Part shown: in pieces, positions 43,628-56,336 of the stretch
Position numbering within the stretch: the stretch's first letter is position 1
How the letters are laid out: the number at the start of each line of letters is the position of its first letter
Notes under the pieces: generated by a model
What the model was told of the DNA's origin: nothing
Database searches by the model: none
Seen by the model: only the letters and a program-made list of their open reading frames with translations
Program-made: the position numbers and the translations under genes
Source: Acanthococcus lagerstroemiae
Taxonomy: Eukaryota; Arthropoda; Insecta; Hemiptera; Eriococcidae
Reading direction: 5' to 3'
Assembly (NCBI GenBank): GCA_031841125.1
Contig: CM063108.1
Location: 50,676,122 to 50,740,121 of the forward strand
DNA: 64,000 nucleotides

Positions 43628-44367
43628 GCACAGTGCTGGAATGTTATATTTATGATAAAGGGGAAATGTCAGAGGACTTTAAAAAGAGTGCTCTTTTAAC
43701 TACACAGGTTTCACTGTACACGGAGAGCGAGTAAAGATGCTCAGGTTTGCGGATGATACTGTCTTATTAGCTGAAAGGAGTATTGATTTAGAAAACATTT
43801 TAAATGGAATGGAGGAGATTTTGAATGTAGAATATCGTATGAGAATAAATAAAAATAAAGTAACAGTATTTAATCAATATGAACACGATAGCTTAAATAT
43901 AAATATTGGACAGGAAAAGATTGAGGAAGTAAGCGAATTTTGCTATTCAGGGAGTAAAGCGACAAAAGATGAAATGAGTAAAAGGGATATTAAAGGGAAG
44001 AATAGCACACTCCAAGGTAGCCTTTTATCGAAAAAGTAATATTTTCAAATCAAAAATAAATCTGTTGTTCTTGAAAACTTATATTTTGAATGTAGCCTTG
44101 TATGAATATGAAACTTGGACCATAGGAAAACCAGAGACGAGAAAGATCGAGGCTTTTGAGATGTGGTGCTATAGGCGGATACGTAGCATCAAATGGACGG
44201 ATAAGGTAAGAAATGAGGAAGTACTTAACAGAGTAGGAGGTAAAATGGATATTTCGAATTGTCTGAAGAGAAAGAGAGATAAACTAAGAGAGGATTTAGT
44301 ACAGGCGATATCTGCACAAAAAAATATGAATAGAAACATTTTGGGGGCCAAAAGGAGACTTTGTTGA
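43628..44367 (+). pseudogene. Internally deleted LINE (family L1a): RT core and C-terminus
   Basis: CYIYDKGEMSEDFKKSALL (about 43640-43697) matches the LINE at 17900. It then jumps directly to MLRFADDTVLLAERSIDLEN (43737 onward; FADD box intact), which implies deletion of the RT middle. Further on come the CYSGSKATKDEMSKRDIKGK box and, after a frameshift, ETWTIGKPETRKIEAFEMWC and YRRIRSIKWTDKVRNEEVL. These are the usual thumb and C-terminal LINE motifs. Confidence 0.82.
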
Positions 44368-45426
44368 AAAATGTCACGCTACGAGTCAGAAACAACATAT
44401 TAGAAATCCCGCCCCCAAAAAGCTGTGCTAACTTTTCTACGGCACGTTTTAGTTCCTAAAATCAGTTTCTTGCAAATATTTCAAAAAGTTGAAGTTCAAG
44501 AAAAAATTTTCAGACAAAAATATTCCTCGTGGAATTTTCTTCAAAATGATGTATTTGAAGTCGAGTATAGGCCGCATATTTAGCCTAGAAATGTCCTGAA
44601 AATAGTCACATTTTCAACTTCCCATAAAAACGAACAGATTTCCGCGAATATTCCGAAATTCGTAGAAACTGATCAAGCAACCACCAACCCTTGCTGATTC
44701 ATATTTCAACAGCAACAAAAATATTAACTCTTCCCTGAATATAAGACGTTAGTAAGTCGGCGGGCTAACTGCTTACATACAACCGCTCCTACCAAGGCGA
44801 AAGACTCTAGTCGCTAGGCAGGGCACAGTAAAGGAGGAGTTAGGAATCAAGGGGAGGGGGTAATCCGTGTCATCTCTACGCAACAGGAGGAGGAGTTGCG
44901 GTCAAAGTGGTCGGTTATAGAGACAGGAGCCTCCATCAGGCAGCAAGGACTAAACGTGGTGCGAGTGGAGCAGGGCCGAGTAAACGAATCAGCAGGAAAT
45001 GCAGCATATACAGATACTCCACTACAGATCCAAGAAGCAGGAGAAAAGGCTGTGGAAATAAGAACAATGGACACTCAGACTGAAGATGCGTAGGCAACAC
45101 CGCAGTGCTGAAGATAACCCTACAGAAGTAGAAGTAAACAAACTCTATAGTCCGTAAGTTGTCGTGTAATTCCTCCTCTCCATCTCTGACAGTTTTAAAT
45201 TATTGTGAGTTTCAGTTCTCCGATCAACAGCTTCTCCGTGAATCACAACTGCTACTATCTCTGTGTAACGCATTGAATAGTGTTATCACCCTCCTACTTA
45301 TATGTATCCATCCCTGTTGTGATGCTACAGAACTTTATCCCACATGTTCGGTGATGTACCCGATACCCAGCGTCTTGCCTAACTGCATGTCCCTGCGCAT
45401 GGCCCTCCCTCAAAAATACCACAGTC

Positions 45427-45950
45427 ATGGGTAAAGTCAAACTGCTTATACTGAATATACGGTCATTGCAATCCCACCACAGCGATCTTGAACTGTTACT
45501 AGGGCAAGAGGGGCGAAACTATGACATAATGATGCTGCCGGAAACATGGATTAGGGAAGATACAACCGGGCTATTTACAATTCGTGGGTACAAACTACAC
45601 ATAGAGAGGAGAAAGGGTTGCACAAAAAGTCTGTTGGGTAGCTATACATGTTAAAGAAGGGTTTATATTTAAAGCAGAGAAAGCTCCCAGGGATGATCTA
45701 TGTAACGTCCTCATGGGTACATTAACAGGTGATGATAGGGAGCTAAAACTGAAATGCATGTATAGGTTCTGTAAAACTAGGATTACGGAATTCTGCGAGT
45801 ACCTAAGGGAGCTAATTCGGCAGGCAGAGAGAACTGTATCCTAGGAGGAGACTTCAACATAGATATACAGGGTTCGGAGAGTGCGCCTACTGCTTTTGAT
45901 GTTAGCAATTCGATGTTACCTGATTTAATATCTGTAGTTGTTATTATTAA
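45427..45950 (+). pseudogene. LINE endonuclease fragment (CR1-like)
   Basis: It opens with KVKLLILNIRSLQSHHSDLE and YDIMMLPETWI, the first endonuclease boxes of CR1-like LINEs. After frameshifts it continues with LGGDFNIDIQGSES (45845-45890), the metal-binding GDFN box. An upstream frame (44896-45093) may be part of its ORF1, but no domain was recognised there. Confidence 0.7.
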
Positions 45951-46205
45951 TTTACTATTTATTTATTGTCAGTTCACTATTCATCTATTTTTGCTGGTTG
46001 ATTGCGTCTAGTCACGTCAAAGCTCACTCTGTTAATGTTCAATCACTGTATTCTCGGTTAGATAAGCTGTTATTAGTTGATTGAATCACACAGTGTAGCA
46101 AAATCACGGTTCACTTTAGGCACTGTATAGTAGTATTCAACTACTGACCCCTATTCGGGCCTTGCTCGGCCACTGAGGGGTCAGCTTGCTGATTTGTAAC
46201 GTGGT

Positions 46206-46488
46206 ATGTATTCTAGAAACACATACACAATAATAATAATTATTATTACAACAATCCAATCCACCATGAAAGCAAAAGTGGTTTTGGATAAAAGAGGAGA
46301 GGAATTTCCGGTCGAATGCGGAGTGAGGCAGGGTGACCCCCTGTCTCCTAATATTTTTAACAGTGTGCTCGAAATAATATTCAGGGACTTGGACAGGGAA
46401 GGGAAAGGCATTAGAATGCACGGAAAAATGATTACAAACTTGAGATTTGCGAATGATATAATTTTGTTTGGGAACTGGTTTAACGACT
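46206..46488 (+). pseudogene. RTE-like LINE reverse transcriptase fragment
   Basis: The frame reads CGVRQGDPLSPNIFNSVLEI and MITNLRFANDIILFG. The RT box FADD is FAND, so one catalytic aspartate is lost. It is truncated on both sides. It is preceded by an (AAT)n/(ATT)n tract and by GGCCACTGAGGGGTCAGC, which looks like another LINE's 3' end. Confidence 0.8.
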
Positions 46489-46589
46489 GATCAACCAATT
46501 AAACGACCGAATTCGGACGTTTAATCTTGATTTAAACTTGGAGTGTAGTTTACAACCTTGATTGTACAACGGTTTCTAAAAAGATAACT

Positions 46590-47000
46590 TCCTTCTCAAC
46601 TGTATTGAGCTTCAGGCAGATCTGAATTCTACTCTTTGTTGGAGCGATCAGAATCGGCTGTCCTTCAATAAATCCAAATGCCAAAGCATTACTTCTAGTC
46701 GCATAAACAAGCCCTGCGACACCCTTACACAATAAGAGATTATATCTAGATTGGCAAGTATTCAGGAGGTAAGGGACTTCAGTGTAGGCTACCATTGGAT
46801 AGCAAATTATAATTTTCGAGACACATAAACTTCATCACCTCAATAAAAGAATAGCCAGTTTTATCAAAAGGAACAGCGTTAATTACAAGAAATATGAAAC
46901 TAAGAAACTGCTATCTTTTGCTTTGGTTAGATTAATTTTGGAGGTTAGCGCAATTATCTGGAGCTGCAAGATTAAGGTAAAATTGAAAAAATTGAAAAAA
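46590..47000 (+). pseudogene. LINE reverse transcriptase thumb fragment, different family
   Basis: Broken reading frames give FQADLNSTLCWSDQNRLSFN and KSKCQSITSSRINKP, then an IASFIKRNSVNYKKYETKKL stretch. These match the part of CR1/Jockey-type RTs that follows the FADD box (LQxDLxxLxxWxxxNxLxLNxxKC). It directly follows an RTE-like piece of another family. Confidence 0.6.
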
Positions 47001-49940
47001 TTAAAAAACATTTTTGAAATATTTATATCATAATCTCTGTTTACATTTTACCTATACAACCTGAAATATACTTAACGATTGCAAGGGTTTTAGATGATGA
47101 GCCTATGTAATAGACGAAAATTATTAGCCATGTTATTCTTGTGGGGCATTATTAATGGAAGCGTCAAGAATAGTAAATTTTTAGGTACTATAAATTTCCG
47201 AATCTCAACGTTCAATAACAGAGACAATGCTCTTTTTGCTGCCACAAAGGGTAACTCCGGCCTCTACGGCATACTCTACAATGATGTAGCTAGAGCAAAT
47301 GCAGAGGTGGATATTTGCTTTATGAATTGTAAAGCATTTACATAGTAACGTCATTCAGAAGCATTTATCGGCCACTGAGCCGACTTGGTTTCAATAACTT
47401 CCTCACTCTCTCCCTTTCACTACACTTCCATGCTCGTTGTCATTTTCATTGCCATTTTCTTCTTCCCCAATATACTCCATTTGCTTCCAGTATTTTCAAG
47501 GTACCCCTCCATTCAGCTCTCAAGCCAGATTATTTCCCATAATTTTCCCAGTCGCCCCCGTATTCTTCAATTAACAGTGGAAAGATAGCAATACACTGTA
47601 CTTTGCCCCCTCCCAATCTGGTCTATTTTGACCGTGAAAGGGGACAATAATATTGAATAAATAAATGATTGATTGTGATACGGGCAAGAGAAAGGGTATC
47701 GCACATGCAAAAGAACATATTTTTCTAAATGTTTTTCTGCTGATTCATTAATCATGAAGTCTTTTCAATTTTCTTAAATTTATTTTTGAGTCGAGAATTA
47801 TTTTTAGTATTTTTGAGTAAGAAACTAGAAAGATCACTTTTTGGGGGGAAATACTGGAAAATAAGCAGAATTGGTGCAAAATATATGCGGTAAATGCCAA
47901 AATATGCGACGTATACAAAAGGAAGTACTGTTCATTTGACTCAGAATTCTGTGTTTCGTGAAGATGTTTTGAAACTTCTGGAATATACGCCACAGATAGA
48001 AATATATATTCGCATAAAATTGCAGCCCTGATCATTACAACAGAATTTTCCAATTCTAAATTCTTTGTTCTCTCTCTCTCTCTCAAGGTATAATTTGCTG
48101 ATTTTTAAACTTTTAAATGACCATAATTTTGATAATAAATAACTTTCAACAACTTAAATGACCTTCTTTCAAAATAAATGACTTAAATGACCGTTAGATA
48201 CCCTGTGAAAGGTTGCCTATGATATTTACTCATGATGAATTTGTCGTGGAAATTTTTAATACTGAAGATGGTTGGAAGAAAATTAAATTTCCATGGACAT
48301 TTTTATAATAATTTGAAATAAAGACTACCCTAGTGTTCTCGTTTGCCATTTTAGGGCGGCCCTCTTTTTGGTACTCTCGGAATTTTAATTGTTCTTCTGA
48401 AGTTGCTGCAATCTAAAGAGCTTTTTGCATTCTGTCACGCTTGCCACAAGAACCTGTTTTTTGTTTTACAGGCGAAAGATTAATTTCTAAGTTTAGCATC
48501 CTCTCTAACCCCCTCCCCCTTTGGTCAAAACCAGACCCCTGAACACCAGGCAGGCTACACTACTACATTTTATAAATTCTAGCCCCCGCCAAAAACAAAG
48601 TTCTGGTTGCGCCCCTGTACCTAGCAATCTATCTGATATCTGGCTGCCTGTCTATCAAGATATTTATTTTTCCATGTGTCTGTGTGTCTGTCTTAAGACC
48701 AAGGATCCTCCTAGCGGAACATGCGGTGAAGAGAAAGATTAAATTTTTGACGGAACATGTTATCAAATTAGCTTACAACTTTCACAACTCATGAAGACTG
48801 GTGAGGCTCGTTATAAGACTAGTGGAATTTTCCATAAGGAATCGGACTTGATTACATTTTTCTGAATATGATTTGCTCAAATGTTCCTTTGATGATCAAA
48901 AGTTGATACCTGAATAATTGAATAGTTACAGAATTATAATGAGTCATATTGCGACATCGTAGCATGATTGAATGCGGAGTTAGTTATGTGCTGGAAAAAT
49001 TTGAAACATAAAAACTCCAGCGTCTATTGCAAATGATTGGCATCTGCGAGTACCAAAAAAGAAACACAGTGGTTGCGACCATCCGATCTGTCTCGAACTT
49101 ACCAGTACATGAAGCAAGCTATGATGATGACGTAGGTGAAAATCTCGTCTATAATGCTTCTAGTTTACAAAAGCAACTTATGATCATTAAAAATACATTT
49201 TCCCAATTTCTATTAAAAAATGTAAGATCAAGTCGGATGTCTTATGGAAAAATATATGTAGTCCAAATATTAATGTGAGGTACATGTTCCGTACTTTTCT
49301 TTTTTCTGCGCTTACACATACGTTTCCTTCTGTCTTCGAAAAATTGGTGCTCTATGACTCCTTACTCTGTCTCCTTCACGCACAATTTTTTAATTTTCTC
49401 CCGCCCATTTCCTCTTTGAATATTGCGAAAAAACCACAAAAAAAAGAAGAAGTGTTCGGATCATTATTTTGTGTCACAGTAGATACATACTACAATTACT
49501 ACATAGAACGTATGTATCCCGCACATTTTGCAGCAACTTGTCCTTAATGCACCCTGATCTCTACCTAATTTTCTTACTTTCTTCACTCATGACCACCGTG
49601 AAATGGAAAAATAATCAGGCGTAGAGTTTTTCCTGGGAGGGGGAGGGGGAATGCAAAAGTAGTGAAAGTCTCAGTTGACTCAACCAACACTGTCGAAAGA
49701 GGGGGAAGAGAGAAGGAATAAATACCCCGGGCCCGGACTCTCACGGGGGCCCGATATTTTTAAAAGGCCTGAGCTTCAATCATACACTGTACATCAAATC
49801 AGCAATCACTCCTTACACCATAAAAGAAACCTCTTATCCCGTAATTTATAATTTCTTCTCATCTAACAAAAGAAAAATTGAACTGGAAGGAGAGGGGGGC
49901 CCGTGCAAATTCCCCCAGACCCTATTTTCCTCTCTACGGG
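47001..49940. other. Unassigned DNA with a LINE 3' tail and a possible hAT-like end
   Basis: Near 47600-47675 a stretch ending in AATATTGAATAAATAAATGA and ATTG repeats looks like a LINE 3' tail. Near 48580-48620 the complement of CAGGGGCGCAACCAG looks like a hAT-type end. No coding region was recognised. Confidence 0.4.
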
Positions 49941-50195
49941 ACTGGACTCAACTCAAAATTTCCAAGTATCGAAGTTAAAAAAAAAAAAACTTTTTTTGAT
50001 TTGGTAGATTTTCCCAGCTGACTCAACTCAAAATTTTCAACTATCAAAGCAGAAAAAAACAACCTTCTGACTTGTTGAATTCCCCCCACTTCTCAATTCT
50101 CAAAAATCGAGGTCGAAAAAAAAAACAAGAAAAAAAAACTTTTGACTTGTTGGATTTTTCCAACTCCGTCTGACTGAGATGGTAAATCTTCCCAA
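49940..50195. repeat. Degenerate tandem repeat, about 75-bp unit, three copies
   Basis: Units starting near 49948, 50021 and 50090 share the pattern (TCAACTCAAAATTTTCAACT), then TCGAAG-like, A-runs, TTTTGACTTGTTGGATTTT and CCAACT. Copies differ by substitutions and homopolymer length. Confidence 0.6.
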
Positions 50196-50481
50196 TACTT
50201 CTGAATGAAAAATTCCTACAGAGGGTAAACTGCCCCCCCCCCTCATCAGTACGTACCTGAAAGTGAAGGACAAGTAAACGACATTCACGCTGTTTCTGGA
50301 TTAACTTGCACCGAAATTCGGATCGCGGAGCGTTCGGTTGGCATGGCGTGACGTCATCGCTACAGGGTGCACATCGAGGTACCGTTTTTCATGCAGCGCA
50401 ACTTACATGCGTTATTTATTCTTTTCTATGGATTTTTTTTAAATTTCTGCTTCGGCAGTAGTTTTTTTTTATGCTTCATAC

Positions 50482-50630
50482 TAAAGTCTGATCCAGTTAG
50501 GAAACATAACTGGCTACCCGCAATACACATCGATATATGGGTGTTTTGAAGTTGGAGGGGAAGGACGAGTTCACAAACACGTTATCAGCGCCGTGAAAAA
50601 ATTATGTTTCTTAACTGGACCAGACTTTAA
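50482..50630. repeat. Inverted-repeat element, about 149 bp
   Basis: TAAAGTCTGATCCAGTTAGG... at 50482-50509 is the reverse complement, with two mismatches, of 50603-50630. The element ends where a Jockey-like LINE fragment begins to be readable. The target-site duplication is unclear. Confidence 0.6.
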
Positions 50631-50639
50631 GTGTCTACA

Positions 50640-51280
50640 CAATATACAAATAAAATGCGATTCTAAAATTTTGTCCGGGACCCTATTGAGTATACTAGCG
50701 TCATACTGCAGCTCATCAAAGCCAAACGTGAGGCTCGTAAGCAATGGCAGGCCACAAGATATCCAGCGCACAATACTGAGCTTAATCGTATCACCAAAAA
50801 ACTTAGCACCAAAATCAAATGCTCGCGAAATATTTGGAAGAGTTTACTCCGATAGATACTGGGGAGTCTTCACTTTGGAAAACCATCAAGTATCTACAAA
50901 AGAAAATGGATCAGCAGTTCTACCAATTCGCAGAACAAATGGAAGCTGGGCAAAAACTGATCAGGAGAGAGCTGATGTATTTGCCAGTTACTTACACCGT
51001 AGCTTCACTCCAAATCCGGTGGTCAATCTAGAACATGAGCAGATGATTCAAAATTGCATCATCAACACAGCAGGAGACAACAGAACTCCAATACCTGTCA
51101 AAGTAGGAGAGGTAGCTGCCATCATCAAGAACCTCGGAAGTCGAAAAGCTCCAGGATACGACTTAATTCCTGGACAGGTAGCAAAGAATCTGTCTTAGAA
51201 AGCCGTTCGTTTTCTCATCATAATCAACAGAATTCTCACAGTTGGTCACTTTCTATCGTAATGGAAATAGCCACGAAAAC
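50640..51280 (+). pseudogene. Jockey-like LINE fragment: linker and RT start
   Basis: Across frames it reads IKAKREARKQWQATRYPAHN, ELNRITKKLSTKIK, then SWAKTDQERADVFASYLHRS, FTPNPVV, VGEVAAIIKNLGSRKAPGYD and LIPGQVAKNLS, then FLIIIINRILTVGHFLS. This is the Jockey order: a RARRxWQ linker, the ADLFAxxLxxxFxPN box and the KKAPGxDxI start of the RT. At least two frameshifts occur. The rest of the RT is missing. Confidence 0.8.
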
Positions 51281-51359
51281 TGTTTGGCTATCCAAGTTCT
51301 CGATAACTCTCTTGTACCTCGATGACTCGCTAGGTGCCATTATACCGACCTAATTTAAA

Positions 51360-53094
51360 ACTTTGTAATATTATGTTGGTCTAAGCAGTTAACGTACAGT
51401 AACCAGTAACGAAGCATTTTTGTAGGGGCCTAGCACTGGCTAGGTGCCTCTCTCAAGTAAATTTCAATTGATATGCGAAGTAATATAGCCCCATTGGCTG
51501 ATGTATTTTTATCAATAAAAATGTTAAAAACAATAATTTTCTGCATCGTGAGAACTTTGCCGGTAAAAATGACTAGAATTATGGAAACTCTGTGTCGTTT
51601 AGCGATTTTGAACACCCTCTTTACCTGATAACTCGGTAACTCGTCCTCAGTTCTATTGATAATTATACTGTAACTTTATGAAACTTCAACATAAAATTAC
51701 AACAACTGATACCAGAATGCAGTACACGCTAAAAAAGTTTCAGTTTGACTACGTAGAATAGGTAAACCTCAAAATCAACTAGGACGAGTTAAAAAAATAC
51801 TATCGGAAAAACCACGATTGATTCAGGGTACTCTAAAAGGTAAACGAATACGATGCCACGTGAAATTTAAATGTGTTTTACGCGATTCGACGTTGAAAAT
51901 TCCTTTCGAGAGTAGACCAAACGAATTTTTCAAAATGTTCAACTCTAGGTGTGTATTCCAAGAGTCGCATTAAATTCCGCATTCGAAAAGAGCATAGCGT
52001 TAAAAATGAGCTTCCCTCCGTCCGCCAAGAAACATTTTCGCGAATTCGCATATCTAGGTAATTATTCATCGTGCTAATTAACGAGTAATATAGCGAGCGT
52101 ACTTCGCTTTCGCTTTTCGCGTCGTTTTTAAAATGATCAAAAAAGAAATTCTAATTAACGGAATACGGATTTCAGAATCACCTCTGTATAAACAAGTCGA
52201 GCCGACGTCAACGACGCGCTGTTTTAGATAATTATTAATGGGCCGCCGTACTCCTATTCATCATTACCTGATGTGCAGAGGTGAGGGAGAGAAACTAAAA
52301 CCCGACGGGCTTTTCAAGCCACCGACATCCCTAGCAGCCAAACAGTGATACATTAATTATCCGCTAAATTTCAAAATAGTCAGGGTTTATAACACCGCCC
52401 CCTCCTCCGTCGGAAATGCCACCACTATGAAAGTCATCTTCTTGACTCCATACGTTCTCATCGGTCTTTCCGAGTCCTGAAGACCGTTCGTTTCCATCTA
52501 AACTGTGTAGGTAGCAATCTGTAGGGGTAAGATGCCCTTTCAGGTTCATAGTGTTTGAAGTAGTTTACTTGCTAACCAAGCATATCACGTGAAATTGACT
52601 AGGAATTCGAAAGACTAAAATCGCTCATAACAGATATGGGCGCATGACAATTTGGATTTCCGAATCTTAAGTCTTCAATTTTTGGTTACTTTTTGATAGA
52701 CGAAAAATCTACCTAATTTAATTTTGATAATGTATGCCAAGTGTTTCCCACTTTACTAACAGATTCGACAAACGCAAACGAGCCTTTCAACGCCCTTCCG
52801 AATTCCCTGTTTTTGAAAACACAATTATAAAATGTATCCCCCACCCCTACATTTTATAGCAAAGTCATATTATACAAGGAAAACGAGAATCTTCAAGGAG
52901 TAAGGTCTAATTTCGAGTAACAAATATTCTCTCTTTTTCAAGAAAGGCTTCAACCCGCATTTATCTCAACTTTGAAATTTTAATGAAAACGCATCAAATA
53001 ACAATATTTTGGGTCACTGGTTACGAATATCGCATCATATTTCTATCCAGCGCTACATTGGGCCCAAAAATCTCAGTTTCAGACCAAAATTCGC
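51360..53094. other. Unassigned AT-rich DNA
   Basis: No coding remnant or repeat end was recognised in this stretch. Confidence 0.45.
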
Positions 53095-53289
53095 GTGCCA
53101 AGCTTTCATAGCAGGAAAACTAATTTATTTGAACCAGAGCGCTCCAGCACAAATTACTACTTAAACGCTCCCTTCAATAGAGTCATGAAACTGTACAATG
53201 ATACTAGTAGAATTCACGACAAACTAGATATCCTGGATTCAAATAGCATATCAAAATTCAAGCAGCACATTACTCAACTATTCGATTAA
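53095..53289 (+). pseudogene. LINE ORF2 C-terminal tail
   Basis: It reads SFHSRKTNLFEPERSSTNYY, then NAPFNRVMKLYNDTSRIHDK and a terminal FKQHITQLFD with a stop. The R-T-x-LF..P..RT.YY..SP..R...LYN pattern is the usual C-terminus of CR1/Jockey-type LINEs. Only the tail remains. Confidence 0.6.
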
Positions 53290-53430
53290 GGCAGCCCTCC
53301 AAAAGGACCCGGGTGGAGCGAACAGCAGCAGGAAATATAAAGAGGTTCAAGTTACCGGATTTAAGATTACAGGATGAGGTCCGCGCGGCACGTCAGGGAG
53401 GGCATTCAGTTTTTTTTTCTCCTTTTTTTT

Positions 53431-54537
53431 AGGGCTGGCGAACAAAACAATAGGGGAATGGCTGGTAAGTGTGCGCAGCTTGTAAGTGTGCGCACCCATG
53501 TTTTTTTGAAAACGGTAACACTGGGACGGCACCTGTTGCGCGGTAATTGAAGGTTCTAGCACTGGCCAACACTGAGTTACCCGATAATCAGCAATTGAGC
53601 GCCAAAAAAAAATTATTCGACTTTGTTATTTCTTGATAGCTGTGATCGAATTTTTTTGTTGTCGAAAAGAGTGTATAAAAATTTTTTCAATGAAGATAAA
53701 TGCTGTACGATTGGTTTGAATGAAAATTTTTGGTAAGCACAAAATATTACTGTTTTGTAGCATTCTCCAACTACATTACGTGATTTTTGACAATTTTTCA
53801 AACTTTCCATGTGATGGAATGCTAAGTGTGCGCATGTTGAATTTACTGAAAAATAACATTTCATTACATTTAGAAAACTGAGCTATGTACTTTCAACATA
53901 AGTCAAACATGATAATTAAATTAAAATTGGTCGATTTTCATATATGTAGGACTAAGCCCCTTAACCGCCCTTCACCAGAGGTAGCCAAACCAGGGAAGTA
54001 TTCTTGATGGAGAAGGCCGCGACGGGGGAGAAGGCCTAATGCATGAAAACGATAAACCTGGCAGAAAAAAATCACACACACACACGTATAATCAGCAACT
54101 TTACTTTCGACTAATTACAATTTTTTTCAGTAAAAATGACAGCATAATATAGTATACGCACACTTACAATACTAGTCTTGCAAGTGTGCGCAATAAATTC
54201 TCACTTTCAACAAAATTGTATTTTTTAAAGAAAAAATTGACGTGAGAAAAATTCTCTCCAGTGATGCATTGAAGTAGAAGGATGAGGCTACGTTGTATTA
54301 AAATTTGAAATAAATCGGATGAAAACTGATCGAGTTATGATCATTATTCCACTACCTGCGCACACTTACAAGCCCTTCCTAATCGTTTTTCGTTATCGTC
54401 TTTTTATTTTGTCACATAAAATTCTTTTTTCTTCGTTATCGTTTTCTCGTTATTTCATTACCATACATTTTTTTCCCGTTTTCGTTATTAATTTTGTTAG
54501 TCGTTCGTTATCGTTTCGTTTTTCGTTTGCCGGCCCT
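53431..54537. mobile_element. Outer element with AGGGCYGGC ends, host to a pogo-like MITE
   Basis: Left end AGGGCTGGCGAACAAAAC at 53431 and right end, as complement, AGGGCCGGCAAACGAAAAAC at 54537 form an imperfect inverted repeat. Nearly all of the left arm's interior is displaced by the MITE at 53453-54379. The remaining right part is rich in TCGTTATCGTTTT motifs. Confidence 0.6.
53453..54379. mobile_element. 927-bp pogo-like MITE with repeated GTGTGCGCA motifs
   Basis: The ends GGGGAATGGCTGGTAAGTG and GGAAGGGCTTGTAAGTG form an inverted repeat. TA lies on both sides (53451-53452 and 54380-54381). TAAGTGTGCGCA or a close match occurs at 53466, 53483, 53823 and 54180, and in reverse near 54157 and 54357. 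The same motif and CATGTTGAATT context occur at the end of the transposon at 62705, so this is probably a non-autonomous relative of it. Confidence 0.82.
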
Positions 54538-56336
54538 ATTTTTTTTCTACTTTTCTGTTTTTTGTTTTTCTTTTATTAAAGTCTCGTTTGTTTAATTTTT
54601 AGTTCGTTTTTTTTATTTATTTATTTATTTATTTTTTCTTTGTCATGATTCCCTCTGTCGTAATTGGCCAACCCGCTGTGACAGAAGGAATTAAAATATA
54701 CTTTATTATTATTATTATTATTATTCTTGTGTTTCATAGAGTACGTATTAATAGTTCCATGCAAAAAATCAAAAATTTAAAGTAAATTTTTTGTTTCAAC
54801 GATTAAATATTGATACTTACAGAGAAATACCCATGATGCCATTCTCTATTTCCTCGTGGTATCGATCTCCCTGAATCGTACAAAATTAGTCTCAAAACAT
54901 GCGCCTGAAGTCAACTCTGAGTCTTAGGAATACGACACCTACGACCTGTGACAGACCACCAGGTGATTGTGAAAGGGCGTGTTCGGCTTTCCTTTCATCC
55001 ACTAAGGTAGGGGAAGGTGGAGTCCTATTAAAAATATTATTTACTATACGAAGGGACTTTAAAAATAAGGAAAATATTACTAATCAATGTCGTAATATCC
55101 TCGTGACACAAAATGCCCACTTTTTGCGCACATTCGTCTCGTGACTCTCCGGTCTCTCCGCTCGTACAATTCAAATGCTGTATCATTTCTCGTCCATCAG
55201 CGACCGCAGCGGAAAAACGGACGCGGGTCGGAAGGGATCTATATACATGCAAACGAGACGAAGCGAAACTAAAACGTATATCGGCCGAAATTCGATAAAA
55301 TACGAGTAACGTTCGGGGCTGCTGGTAATCGACGAACCGGTCGACGAGACAAGAAAAGGCGCTTGGCCAAACGAACGCGTGACCAAAGTTCTTAAACATG
55401 GAACGAATTTCGAGAAGAAGAAAAAAGAGTGGCCCGTTGCACAGTCGAACGCTTTTGAATTGGAAGGACGACGGTGACAAAAAGAAAGAGACAGAGAGAG
55501 AAAAAAAGCAAAAGGTCGGTCGGTTCGCGTATATCCGAGAGACCCCGTACATGCCCAACCGAATGCGGTGACGTCTATTCGAACCGATATACAGAAAAAT
55601 ATTCTATATCATTTTGCGACGTCCGTCCGCCCTCCTCCGCCGGCACCCTTCCCTCGGGGTACATTCTATTCCGTATTTTCGCGGGCCTTTGAATACTAAT
55701 GCAAGTACGCGCCGCGGAGGTAGAGGTTCGGAGGCGGCTCTCGGTAACGTAGGATATCCGAGTGTAATTCACGAGAAAAAACTATCGGCTTTCGCTGAGC
55801 CCGTTCGAGTGGAACAAGAGGACGTACACGAAGATGTTTTTAAAACCAAGACGATGGCGAGTCGAGTGTGCATGCAGTTCGTCCGGATACGCGGACCAAG
55901 AGCGCGGGTAATTCGATTTGCGACATTGCGGAAGTAGATCGAGCGAGGATAAGGAGAAATTAAGCGATACACGCCCACGCCTTTCCTCTCCATTTCACTC
56001 AGACAGGTTCGAGTGTGAGAGGCGTCGAAGGAAGGGCACGCGTCGTCTGAGTGCACCAACATTCGCGCCGCAGTCAAGGAGTCGAGGGGCAGATCCCCCA
56101 TTTGTGACGCTGGGGGGGCAGGAGTATCGATCCCCCACCTCCCGTTAAAACAAAAGAATTTGCAGAAATAAGAGCTTAATCTCATTGTGGCAGTGACAGC
56201 GTGTACATCATGCTCGGTTATCATTTATCGCTTATCAGCCACGTATGTATTGTACTGTTACAGGATTTGGTATATCGGTGCGCATTTTGTGAACGTAACT
56301 TTACATGCATTCTTGAACGCTTTATAGTTTTTCACT
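54538..56336. other. LINE-like tail, then CpG-rich DNA
   Basis: At 54645-54724 CCCTCTGTCGTAATTGGCCA followed by an (ATT)n run resembles a LINE 3' tail. Near 55006 GGTAGGGGAAGGTGGAGTCC resembles the pogo-like end at 62703. About 55150-56130 is CpG-rich with several overlapping frames of up to 173 codons on both strands, none with a recognised domain. Confidence 0.4.

Noticed and set aside
55037..56224. Protein-coding genes in the long frames on both strands
   Set aside because: The frames overlap on opposite strands in CpG-rich DNA, where stop codons are rare by composition. None shows a recognised domain.
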